Assembly (NCBI GenBank): GCA_003599635.1 | Contig: QZIX01000011.1 | Location: 1 to 47,860 of the forward strand | Reading direction: 5' to 3' | DNA from: Candidatus Parcubacteria bacterium | GTDB taxonomy: Bacteria > Patescibacteriota > Patescibacteriia > Buchananbacterales > SURF-54 | Length of the DNA: 47,860 bases | Shown here: in pieces, positions 1-7,636 of the stretch | How positions within the stretch are numbered: position 1 is the first letter of the stretch | Layout of the letters: each line of letters opens with the position of its first letter | Translations under genes and position numbers: made by a program | Notes under the pieces: generated by a model | Database searches by the model: none | Seen by the model: only the letters and a program-made list of their open reading frames with translations | Told to the model about the DNA's origin: nothing

Positions 1-238
1 CTCGGGGACACACCCGCTGGTTAAATTTTAAGCAACGCTTAATTGTTTTTACAGATTTTAACAGAAAGCATTCCAGCAGCGGAAAAAGGACACATGATTA
101 AATCATTCCCTTAATCATACTGGTTCAGTCTGCTAAGTCTGCCTTCCGCCTGTCGCCGAAAGATTTAGTAAGTATTTATGGTAATAAAAACCGTAATAAC
201 TGTCAATACGCTTGACTTATAGGTAATTATCTGCTATA

Positions 239-466
239 TTGATTTATATCAAAATTATGATTTTAGACATAGTCCAAATAGCGGCAGCTATTATTTTAAT
301 TATAATAGTTCTGATGCAAAATCAAGGCGCCGGTCTTGGCGCGGCTTTCGGCGGCGAAGGGAACGTATTCCGCACCAAACGCGGGTTTGAAAAAACTCTT
401 TTTATTTTTACCATCATTATCTCTATAATATTTCTAGCCACAGCTTTGGCCAACGTAATATTATAA
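239..466 (+). CDS. secG: Preprotein translocase subunit SecG
   Basis: 75 aa, two TM helices, SecG-like 'IVLMQNQGAGLGAAFGG' motif. Confidence 0.88.
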   Translation: MIYIKIMILDIVQIAAAIILIIIVLMQNQGAGLGAAFGGEGNVFRTKRGFEKTLFIFTIIISIIFLATALANVIL

Positions 467-498
467 AGGAAAATTTTCATAACTAATCTATAGAATAA

Positions 499-2478
499 GT
501 GTTAAATTTGTTTAGAAAAAAGAAAAACGGTTTTTCCAATCCTGAAAACAACAATTCATCATCGACTGATTGGCAGAACGGGCTTGATAAAAAGCTGGTT
601 TCTTCGTTATCGAAAAAAAGAATACCTAACCTTTCGCAATTAAAACATCTAAAAAAAATAATTTCTAAAAAAGAGCTTTGGCTGATACGGATTTGTTTTC
701 TGATAATCGTTGCCAGCGTCGGTTTTCTAGGACTCGGATTTTATCTTGGCAACTTCAGACCCGTGCCCATAACCGGCGGCACCTATACCGAAGCTTTGGT
801 CGGCGCGCCTCAATATATCAATCCCCTGCTGGCCCAGACAAATGATGTGGACAGGGATATTTCGCGGCTGGTTTTTTCGGGATTATTGAAATATGACAAA
901 AACCTAAGTTTGGTTCCTGACCTGGCTTCTGACTACAAGATAAGCGATGATCAGAAAACTTACACCTTTAACTTAAAAAAAAATATCAAATGGCATGACG
1001 GCACGCCGTTTACCGTCGACGACGTAATTTTTACGGTTCAAAGTATCATGGATCCCGATTTTCGCAGTCCCCTGTTGTCGGCATTTAAGGGCGTGACCGT
1101 TTCGAAAATAAATGACGAACAAATTGCTTTCATTTTGCCCGAACCGTTTCCGTCTTTTGTTGAAGCTTTGAATTTCGGCATCTTGCCGGAACACATCTGG
1201 CAGGACGTCCCGCCGATAAACGCGACATTAAACGAATACAACATAAAACCAGTCGGTACCGGCCCCTGGAAGTTTAAAAAATTAAGCAAAGACAATTTTG
1301 GAAACATTAAGTCATATACACTGGAAAGAAACGAAACCTACTACGGAAAACAGCCTTATCTTTCTGAAATTAATTTCAAATTCTATCAGGATTTCGATTC
1401 AGCTGTCAGCGCTTTAAAAAATAAAATCGTTGAAGGCATAAGCTATCTGCCTAAACGGCTGAAAAAAGAATTGTCAGCCAGTACAGGTATTAATTACAAT
1501 TCTTTTTCTCTGCCGCAGTATACAGCAGTATTTTTTAATCAAAAACAAAACGAATTTTTAAAAGAAAAAGATGTCCGCCTGAGTTTAAGCATGGCTGTTG
1601 ATAAAACAAAAATACTCAGCGATGCTCTGCACCTGGAGGGCGAAATAATCGGCGGGCCGATACCGGCCGATTTCCCCGGCTATAATCCGGCGCTGGAAAA
1701 AATCGCCTATAATCAGGAACAAGCGGCTGCCGCTTTGGACACCGCAGGATGGAAAAGGATAAACCAGGAAGAATATAAACAATTGATGCTGGAAGAATTC
1801 AATAAAATGAAAACGGCCGAAGCGAAGGAAAAACCGGAAGCTGAACTGACGGAGGAAGAAAAAAAATCAGCTGAAGAATCTTTGAAAAACGAGCAAGAAG
1901 AATATATAGCGGTAAAATTTAATCCCTCTCAGGAATTCTACCGCGTCAAAGACGGCAAAATTCTGGAAATAACCTTAACAACCGTTGATCAGTCAGAAAA
2001 TGTAAAAGCTGCGGAATTAATAGCCGGCTTTTGGGAAAAAATCGGCGTAAAAACAGTTCTGGAACTGGTAAGCAGTTCTAAAATAAGCCGCGAAACGATC
2101 AAAACCAGAAATTATCAGGCACTGCTTTACGGTGAAATTTTGGGCGCTGATCCTGACCCGTTTCCCTTTTGGCATTCTTCGCAAAGCCAGGATCCCGGGC
2201 TGAATCTGGCTGTTTTTTCCAACAGGCATGTCGACGATATTCTTGAGGAAGCAAGAACAACCAATGATCTGCAAAAAAAACACGAGCTTTACTCCCAGTT
2301 TGAAAAAATTATAGTTACCGAAATCCCGGCCATATTCTTATATAATCCGACGTACACTTACGTTATCGGCAAAAATATCAAGGGAATAGACATTTCCCGC
2401 ATCATCGTGCCATCCGACCGCTTTAATAACCTGGACGGCTGGTATGTTAAGACGAAAATGAAGTATAAAAAAAGCTAG
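499..2478 (+). CDS. ABC transporter substrate-binding protein, oligopeptide type (SBP_bac_5), GTG start
   Basis: N-terminal TM; 'GGTYTEALVGAPQYINPLLA', 'YTFNLKKNIKWHDGTPFTVDDV' typical of peptide SBPs. Confidence 0.9.
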   Translation: MLNLFRKKKNGFSNPENNNSSSTDWQNGLDKKLVSSLSKKRIPNLSQLKHLKKIISKKELWLIRICFLIIVASVGFLGLGFYLGNFRPVPITGGTYTEALVGAPQYINPLLAQTNDVDRDISRLVFSGLLKYDKNLSLVPDLASDYKISDDQKTYTFNLKKNIKWHDGTPFTVDDVIFTVQSIMDPDFRSPLLSAFKGVTVSKINDEQIAFILPEPFPSFVEALNFGILPEHIWQDVPPINATLNEYNIKPVGTGPWKFKKLSKDNFGNIKSYTLERNETYYGKQPYLSEINFKFYQDFDSAVSALKNKIVEGISYLPKRLKKELSASTGINYNSFSLPQYTAVFFNQKQNEFLKEKDVRLSLSMAVDKTKILSDALHLEGEIIGGPIPADFPGYNPALEKIAYNQEQAAAALDTAGWKRINQEEYKQLMLEEFNKMKTAEAKEKPEAELTEEEKKSAEESLKNEQEEYIAVKFNPSQEFYRVKDGKILEITLTTVDQSENVKAAELIAGFWEKIGVKTVLELVSSSKISRETIKTRNYQALLYGEILGADPDPFPFWHSSQSQDPGLNLAVFSNRHVDDILEEARTTNDLQKKHELYSQFEKIIVTEIPAIFLYNPTYTYVIGKNIKGIDISRIIVPSDRFNNLDGWYVKTKMKYKKS

Positions 2479-2497
2479 CTTCTTTTGTGAAGCTAGC
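2474..2497 (+). terminator. Hairpin GCTAGCTTC-ttttgt-GAAGCTAGC overlapping the stop codon of the SBP gene
   Basis: 9-bp perfect inverted repeat; no clear T tract. Confidence 0.45.
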
Positions 2498-2524
2498 AGC
2501 GATTGTACTAATGCCGTATTCAGT

Positions 2525-2839
2525 TTAAGGTGTTAAGGTGAAATTGAAGGTATTTCTGACAAAAAAACCTATATTGCGTATATCAATAATCCTCCAGAAA
2601 TCGTTGATGGCGGCTCTTATCGACCCGCGCAATGCTTCCGCCTTATCTGTGGGAACGTCCATTGCCAAATAAAGGCGGCTATCCAAGTGCATAACTTTTG
2701 GATTAAAATTAGTCAAATCAACGCTCCCCTTAATCGCCGAAACAATATCATCCAAGTCTTTTACTGAAATAGTGGTTTCTTTCACTGGCAGGAGTACTAG
2801 TACTGTTGTTTTTTCCTCTTCGCAATGAGCCAGGGCCAT
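2525..2839 (-). CDS. Hypothetical protein (104 aa)
   Basis: ORF preceded by GGAGG-like RBS; no family recognised. Confidence 0.6.
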   Translation of the reverse strand: MALAHCEEEKTTVLVLLPVKETTISVKDLDDIVSAIKGSVDLTNFNPKVMHLDSRLYLAMDVPTDKAEALRGSIRAAINDFWRIIDIRNIGFFVRNTFNFTLTP

Positions 2840-2958
2840 AATTCCTCCTTGTTCTTTTAGTAAAGTACGGACGGCTAAAAAATCATTCCTACGCTTATTA
2901 TATCTTATAAAAATTTAAAAAATTGTCAAATTGGCAATAAACAAAACAAAAACTGTAT

Positions 2959-3025
2959 GTTGATGTGGTGAAACTGGCAACCCAGTACCATACGGTACAG
3001 GGCAAGCACGCTGATAAAAATTTAT
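2959..3025 (+). repeat. tRNA-Leu-like partial unit 1 (D-arm-like 5' half plus hairpin, no T arm)
   Basis: GTTGATGTGGTGAAACTGGCAA resembles the tRNA-Leu 5' half at 3096; followed by CCCAGTACCATACGGTACAGGG. Confidence 0.6.
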
Positions 3026-3095
3026 GCTGAAGTGGCGGAATTGGTATACCCTGTACCATACGGTACAGGGCAAGCGCAGCTTCAAATTTACATAT
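3026..3095 (+). repeat. tRNA-Leu-like partial unit 2 (D-arm-like 5' half plus perfect hairpin)
   Basis: GCTGAAGTGGCGGAATTGGTA then perfect 9-bp hairpin CCCTGTACC-ATAC-GGTACAGGG (3049-3070). Confidence 0.6.
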
Positions 3096-3180
3096 GCCGA
3101 TGTGGTGAAATTGGCAAACACGCACGCTTCAGGAGCGTGTGCCGCAAGGCTTGTGGGTTCAAATCCCACCATCGGCACCA
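3096..3180 (+). tRNA. tRNA-Leu (anticodon CAG), CCA encoded
   Basis: 7-bp acceptor GCCGATG/CATCGGC, anticodon loop TTCAGGA, variable arm, T arm GTGGGTTCAAATCCCAC, terminal ACCA. Confidence 0.95.
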
Positions 3181-3339
3181 TAAAATTTATATTTTTAAAT
3201 AAACAATAATTGCCAATTATAAATTGTTAATTGGCATTCATCTCTAAATTAATTAACTTAAAAATTCCAAACAAATCCCTTTAAATTATAAATTAAAGTA
3301 TTTATCAGGGTTTGATTTTAGAATTATGAAACTTATCCT

Positions 3340-5100
3340 ATGATTGCAAAGACAACAAAACAAGTTAGAACAGGAAAAACCAGAATGCTGTTCAGAAAAA
3401 AAACGGCGAGAAAAACGCCCGTACAAATTACCGGCCAAAAAGAGAAATTAAAAATTATTCCTTTGGGCGGCCTTGAGGAGGTCGGTAGAAATATGATTCT
3501 TTTCGAGTATGGCAGGGATATTATTATTGTAGACATGGGTCTGCAGTTTCCCGAAGAAGACATGCCCGGGATTGATTACGTCATCCCAAATATTTCATAT
3601 CTTAAGGATAAAATAAAAAATATCAGGGGTGTAATAATTACCCATGGCCACTATGACCATATCGGCGCCATACCGCACTTAATGCCCCGGCTGGGAAATC
3701 CCGCCATTTTTACCGCCAGACTGACTGCCGGCATTATCCGAAAAAGGCAGGAAGAACATCAAAATCTGCCCAAACTTAATATTCAGGAAGTAAATGAACA
3801 TTCACGGATTAAGTTAGGCGTCTTTAACCTGGAATTCTTCCATTTAAACCACAATATTCCCGATTCTTTCGGACTTTTTATAAAAACTCCGGTAGGAAAT
3901 CTTGTCCATACCGGCGATTTCAAACTCGATTATAATCCTGTTTATGAAAAGCCGGCTGATCTGAACAGGATCGCCCAAATCGGAAATTCCGGCATACTGG
4001 CTTTGATGTGCGATTCAACAGATGCCGAAGAACCGGGCCATCAGATTTCTGAAAAAGAGGTGGGAATTGAACTTGAAAAAATCTTTGAACAGGCGCCGGG
4101 CAGAATAATTATCGGCACTTTTGCCTCGTTGCTTTCGCGCGTGCAGCAAATTTTCTGGATCGCCGAAAAATTGGGAAAAAAAATTATGGTTGAAGGCCGC
4201 AGCATGAAAACTAACGTGGAAATCGCCCATGAACTGGGCTATCTTAAGTTTAAACCGGAAACCTTAGTTGACGAAAAAAACTTCCGGGAAGTGCCGGAAA
4301 ATAAGCTTATCGTACTGTGCACGGGAGCTCAGGGCGAAAGGCATGCCGTACTGATGAGAATTGCCAACAACGAGCATCGGTTTATCTTTTTCAAAACCAA
4401 AGATACGGTAATTTTTTCCTCATCGGTCGTTCCCGGCAATGAAAGAACGGTTCAGAATTTAAAAGATACCATATACAAACACGACGCCAGAGTCATTCAT
4501 TACCAGATGATGGACATCCACGCCGGCGGTCATGCCAAGCAGGAAGATTTGAAAATGATGATAAGATTGGTTAAACCGCAATTTTACATTCCGATTGAAG
4601 GCAATCACTATATGCTTCGCATCAACGGCGACCTTGGAAAAGCAGTCGGCGTTCCTGAAAATAACATCATTATCGGGGAAAACGGACGGATTATCGAATG
4701 TCAAAAAAACAGCTGCAAACTTACGGCTAAAACGGTGCCGGCTGATTACGTCTTTGTTGACGGCCTTGGCGTTGGTGATGTTTCGCAAATTGTTTTGCGC
4801 GACCGTCAGATGATGGCAGCGGACGGCATGTTGGTCGTTATCGCGACGATCTACAAAAAAACCGGCGCATTGGTGCAAAACCCGGATCTGATATCGCGCG
4901 GCTTTGTGTATTTGAAGGAAAACAAAAAACTGATTGAACAGATAAGAAGCAAAGCAAAAAAAATTATGCATGATTCCGACACCAAATCCCCTGCTTTTGA
5001 AAGTTATATCAAGGATAAAATCAGAAACGACATCGGCCAGTTTATTTATTCCAAAACTAAACGTCGCCCGATGATTTTACCGGTGTTGATTGAAGTCTAA
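3340..5100 (+). CDS. rnj: Ribonuclease J
   Basis: Metallo-beta-lactamase motif THGHYDHIGA, 'PLGGLEEVGRNM', beta-CASP region. Confidence 0.93.
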   Translation: MIAKTTKQVRTGKTRMLFRKKTARKTPVQITGQKEKLKIIPLGGLEEVGRNMILFEYGRDIIIVDMGLQFPEEDMPGIDYVIPNISYLKDKIKNIRGVIITHGHYDHIGAIPHLMPRLGNPAIFTARLTAGIIRKRQEEHQNLPKLNIQEVNEHSRIKLGVFNLEFFHLNHNIPDSFGLFIKTPVGNLVHTGDFKLDYNPVYEKPADLNRIAQIGNSGILALMCDSTDAEEPGHQISEKEVGIELEKIFEQAPGRIIIGTFASLLSRVQQIFWIAEKLGKKIMVEGRSMKTNVEIAHELGYLKFKPETLVDEKNFREVPENKLIVLCTGAQGERHAVLMRIANNEHRFIFFKTKDTVIFSSSVVPGNERTVQNLKDTIYKHDARVIHYQMMDIHAGGHAKQEDLKMMIRLVKPQFYIPIEGNHYMLRINGDLGKAVGVPENNIIIGENGRIIECQKNSCKLTAKTVPADYVFVDGLGVGDVSQIVLRDRQMMAADGMLVVIATIYKKTGALVQNPDLISRGFVYLKENKKLIEQIRSKAKKIMHDSDTKSPAFESYIKDKIRNDIGQFIYSKTKRRPMILPVLIEV

Positions 5101-5118
5101 ATTAATTTTATTAAAAAT

Positions 5119-5149
5119 AAAACGCCATACTATTAATATGGCGTTTTAT
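5119..5149 (+). terminator. Rho-independent terminator (AAAACGCCATA...TATGGCGTTTT)
   Basis: Inverted repeat followed by T-rich tract, just after RNase J. Confidence 0.75.
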
Positions 5150-5159
5150 AGTTAAATCA

Positions 5160-5447
5160 CTAACCTTTAGGAGTAAGCCCACTCCATGTACAACCATTAG
5201 ATTCAGTTACTAAAATTTCTGCAGATTTACCAGTTGATTGAACAGCGTTTTCAGCATTAACCAATACTTGTGCTAATTCCTCGGAACTGTTAATAGTATA
5301 TTCACCCCGCGGTAAATAAAAAGTTCTTCCATTATCAGACAAAATAAATCTGCTAAAACCTTCACTTGCCATTGCGTTGTGTAATAGTGTAAAGTCAGGG
5401 TTATAGATACTACTGTGCAACTCAATCCTAACATTATATCTTCTCAT
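5160..5447 (-). CDS. Small protein resembling DUF2622 proteins (sometimes annotated GhoS-like)
   Basis: 'YNVRIELH', 'LHNAMASEGFSRFI', 'TYxLPRGEY', C-terminal 'ILVTESNGCTWSGL' pattern. Confidence 0.55.
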   Translation of the reverse strand: MRRYNVRIELHSSIYNPDFTLLHNAMASEGFSRFILSDNGRTFYLPRGEYTINSSEELAQVLVNAENAVQSTGKSAEILVTESNGCTWSGLTPKG

Positions 5448-5467
5448 CTACTTTGACTTTCAAAATT

Positions 5468-5496
5468 ACTTTTGCTAAAATAATATTAGCAAAAGT
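5468..5496. promoter_or_regulatory. Inverted repeat ACTTTTGCTAA-N7-TTAGCAAAAGT upstream of the 95-aa gene
   Basis: Perfect 11-bp arms, 20 bp upstream of the minus-strand start at 5447. Confidence 0.4.
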
Positions 5497-5571
5497 ACAG
5501 TGTTTAATCTAGCTCGACCTTTCAAAACCTTTCGATCTTAAAGGTTTGCTAGACCACTGAATGAATTAGAT

Positions 5572-5603
5572 ATTTAAACCTCCCCCGTCGGGGAGGTTTA
5601 AAT
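5572..5603. terminator. Strong hairpin ATTTAAACCTCCCC-CGTC-GGGGAGGTTTAAAT
   Basis: 14-bp inverted repeat between two minus-strand genes. Confidence 0.7.
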
Positions 5604-5981
5604 TTATTTTTTAATCAATTTAATTACAAATAACTTACCAAATTCATCATCATTTACCATTTCCGGGACATACTTATTTTTAAATTCATCAATATTTACA
5701 TCCTTTAAAAAAGTTGTAAAAAATGATCGCGCTACAATTGATCTGGAATTAGTACCCTTGTTTTCGATAAGTTTGAAAGCACTATCGCCTTGATTTCTAA
5801 CAAACTTAAAAGCAATTTTAATTCCATCATCGCTGTTATCAAAAAATAATTCAACATAGTTATAATCGGCTAAATCACTAATTTGTAAAAAATCACCACC
5901 AAATCCAAAAGAATGACTTGATGTTATTGATATAAAACTTGAGTTACGGCGTCCAAATTGGGTAAATTTTTTGAATGTCAT
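5604..5981 (-). CDS. Hypothetical protein (125 aa)
   Basis: ORF ending at a hairpin terminator; no family recognised. Confidence 0.5.
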   Translation of the reverse strand: MTFKKFTQFGRRNSSFISITSSHSFGFGGDFLQISDLADYNYVELFFDNSDDGIKIAFKFVRNQGDSAFKLIENKGTNSRSIVARSFFTTFLKDVNIDEFKNKYVPEMVNDDEFGKLFVIKLIKK

Positions 5982-6124
5982 AAATCAAGCATAGCATTGA
6001 AATAAAACGTTGTCAAATTAAAAAAGTAGCAGATAATCAGCAAGAACTAGTGTAAAATTACAATTGTAATAGTATATGAATTAAAGTTATCCACAAGAAT
6101 TATAATTATAAAATAAAAATTTTT

Positions 6125-6153
6125 TTGACAAATCTTTGGAGATAAGATAAAAT
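6125..6153 (+). promoter_or_regulatory. Sigma70-type promoter TTGACA-N17-TAAAAT
   Basis: Near-consensus -35/-10 immediately upstream of the T-box leader. Confidence 0.7.
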
Positions 6154-6159
6154 AGCAGT

Positions 6160-6474
6160 ACATTGAAAACTGCTAAAACCTACATTTAGGTCCTCCGATG
6201 CCAAATCGGAGGATTGGGCCTAAATTAAGCTTATTGCCTGGGTGGTCAATGCGCCAGTGTTGACCCGGCCGGCTCCGTAACCATAGCCTAACTGATGTCG
6301 TTTACCCTGAGTTTGTCAAAGGGTGAAGTCATGAGTCAGTAAAAGAGGATTATCCGTTTTTACTGACGGATTTTTTTAAATCTGTCGCGGGTAATCAACA
6401 AAGGTGGCACCGCGGAAATTAAATCCGCCCTTTGTACAATAGCTGTTGTTATTGTATTAAGGGGGGATTTTTTT
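6160..6474 (+). ncRNA. T-box riboswitch leader (possibly tRNA-Trp-responsive)
   Basis: Antiterminator ACAAAGG-TGGCACC-GCGG-N9-CCGC-CCTTTGT; stem-III-like GACGGATTT/AAATCTGTC; competing terminator AATCCGCCCTT...AAGGGGGGATTTTTTT. Confidence 0.85.
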
Positions 6475-6547
6475 ATTCACTAAGATGCCATCCTGAATTT
6501 ATTTCAGGATCCCAAACTGACTAATCTGAACCTTAAGGAGGAAAAGC

Positions 6548-6685
6548 ATGGATGCATCAACAAAATTGTGTCCGCTCTGCCATCACAATATGAAGCAAAT
6601 TGATGAAAGACGGCAAGGTTTCGGCCAAGGATCATCAAAAGTCTGGGTTTGCGAAAATCCTGCCTGCGGACACAGAATGTGCTAA
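6548..6685 (+). CDS. Small zinc-ribbon protein (45 aa)
   Basis: Manual translation MDASTKLCPLCHHNMKQIDERRQGFGQGSSKVWVCENPACGHRMC*; CPLC + CENPAC motifs; RBS AAGGAGG. Confidence 0.7.
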   Translation: MDASTKLCPLCHHNMKQIDERRQGFGQGSSKVWVCENPACGHRMC

Positions 6686-6888
6686 CAGCATTCTAATTTT
6701 TGAGGGAGGAATTAATCTTCCTCCCTCACTCTTTCTAAAACCCATATAACATACTATTTTTTCAAAAATAAAGCCTCTGAAACCTGCCGAATACCTACTT
6801 ATCGTTCTTAACCCTTCACTAACCTTAAACTTTTAAGGCCGAAAGCCTCAGGCGGAGTTCTGGAGCAAAAATTAATTAGGAGATTATC

Positions 6889-7116
6889 ATGGCCAACCAA
6901 TCCGCACCTTCAATTGTTAATCAGCCCTTGCCGATGAAAATGGAAATTGAATTTTGCTTTCCGGAAAAAGTATACAGGCGATGGCAATTTGAGAATCAGT
7001 ATCCAAGCCGTGAAGAATTCCATGATCATCTTACAGGCTGCAGAACCTGCCAGATGGCAATATTCTTATTACGGGGAGGCAGAGGAAAAAATGGCAAAAC
7101 GGTAATAATAAAATAG
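6889..7116 (+). CDS. Small protein with zf-HC2-like HxxxCxxC motif (75 aa)
   Basis: 'FHDHLTGCRTCQMAI'; RBS TTAGGAGATT. Confidence 0.6.
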   Translation: MANQSAPSIVNQPLPMKMEIEFCFPEKVYRRWQFENQYPSREEFHDHLTGCRTCQMAIFLLRGGRGKNGKTVIIK

Positions 7117-7126
7117 ATAAAAATAC

Positions 7127-7156
7127 GGCGGCATTAATTTACTAATGCCGCTTTTT
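7127..7156 (+). terminator. Terminator GCGGCATTA...TAATGCCGCTTTTT
   Basis: 9-bp stem plus T tract. Confidence 0.75.
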
Positions 7157-7160
7157 CTAA

Positions 7161-7220
7161 AAGTTTATTGTAATTAAATTTTGAATTAGAAAAAACACTA
7201 CCATATATCGTTATATGGTA
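7161..7220. repeat. ~60-bp imperfect direct repeat, copy 1, with hairpin CACTACCATATA-TCGT-TATATGGTAGTG
   Basis: Nearly identical to 7313-7372. Confidence 0.8.
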
Positions 7221-7312
7221 GTGACCAATTTTCAAAATAAAAGGATGCCAGCAAACGGTACTACCAGATAATATAGCGAGTTTTATTGCTACATTGGCCG
7301 CCACCTTTTCTT

Positions 7313-7372
7313 AAATTTATTGTAATTTAATTTTGAATTAGAAGAAACACTATCATATATCGTTATATGGTA
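7313..7372. repeat. ~60-bp imperfect direct repeat, copy 2
   Basis: Nearly identical to 7161-7220; hairpin mostly conserved. Confidence 0.8.
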
Positions 7373-7405
7373 ACAAAAAAAAATTACAACAAAACATATA
7401 AAAAA

Positions 7406-7427
7406 GGGAAGACCTTTGTCTTCCCCG
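7406..7427 (-). terminator. Minus-strand terminator GGGAAGACAAAGGTCTTCCCTTTTTT
   Basis: 8-bp stem plus T6 on the minus strand, just after the 30-aa ORF. Confidence 0.65.
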
Positions 7428-7440
7428 CGGAATTGCTTGT

Positions 7441-7533
7441 CTACTCACCCAGGATCTGAGCTTGCATAGCGAGTAATTCTGCCCGTGTGAGCGTTAACAT
7501 TCCCAACAAAATTTGAGGGCGGCCGCTAACCAT
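7441..7533 (-). CDS. Possible 30-aa micro-ORF (MVSGRPQILLGMLTLTRAELLAMQAQILGE)
   Basis: Continuous frame ending directly before a minus-strand terminator; RBS weak. Confidence 0.35.
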   Translation of the reverse strand: MVSGRPQILLGMLTLTRAELLAMQAQILGE

Positions 7534-7636
7534 AATACTTCTCTTTATTTTATAGCTATCCTGATTTGATTAAATTCCCATCCGCTTAGGTTTTGACTTC
7601 AACAAATTTTAATAGTAAAATATAAATATTATCTCT

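Noticed and set aside
1-235. Possible structured RNA upstream of secG (SRP RNA, RNase P or tmRNA fragment)
   Set aside because: No diagnostic motif found on either strand; the first bases may be the end of an upstream CDS (...LGDTPAG*).
2941-3095. Possible CRISPR-like tandem repeats
   Set aside because: The repeated units align with the adjacent tRNA-Leu 5' half and lack uniform spacers; treated as tRNA-like tandem units.
2898-3209. ORF-track proteins of 61-88 aa across the tRNA region (both strands)
   Set aside because: They translate tRNA and tandem repeat sequence; spurious.
4459-4971. 170-aa minus-strand ORF inside RNase J
   Set aside because: Antisense to a clearly conserved gene; composition is typical of a shadow ORF.
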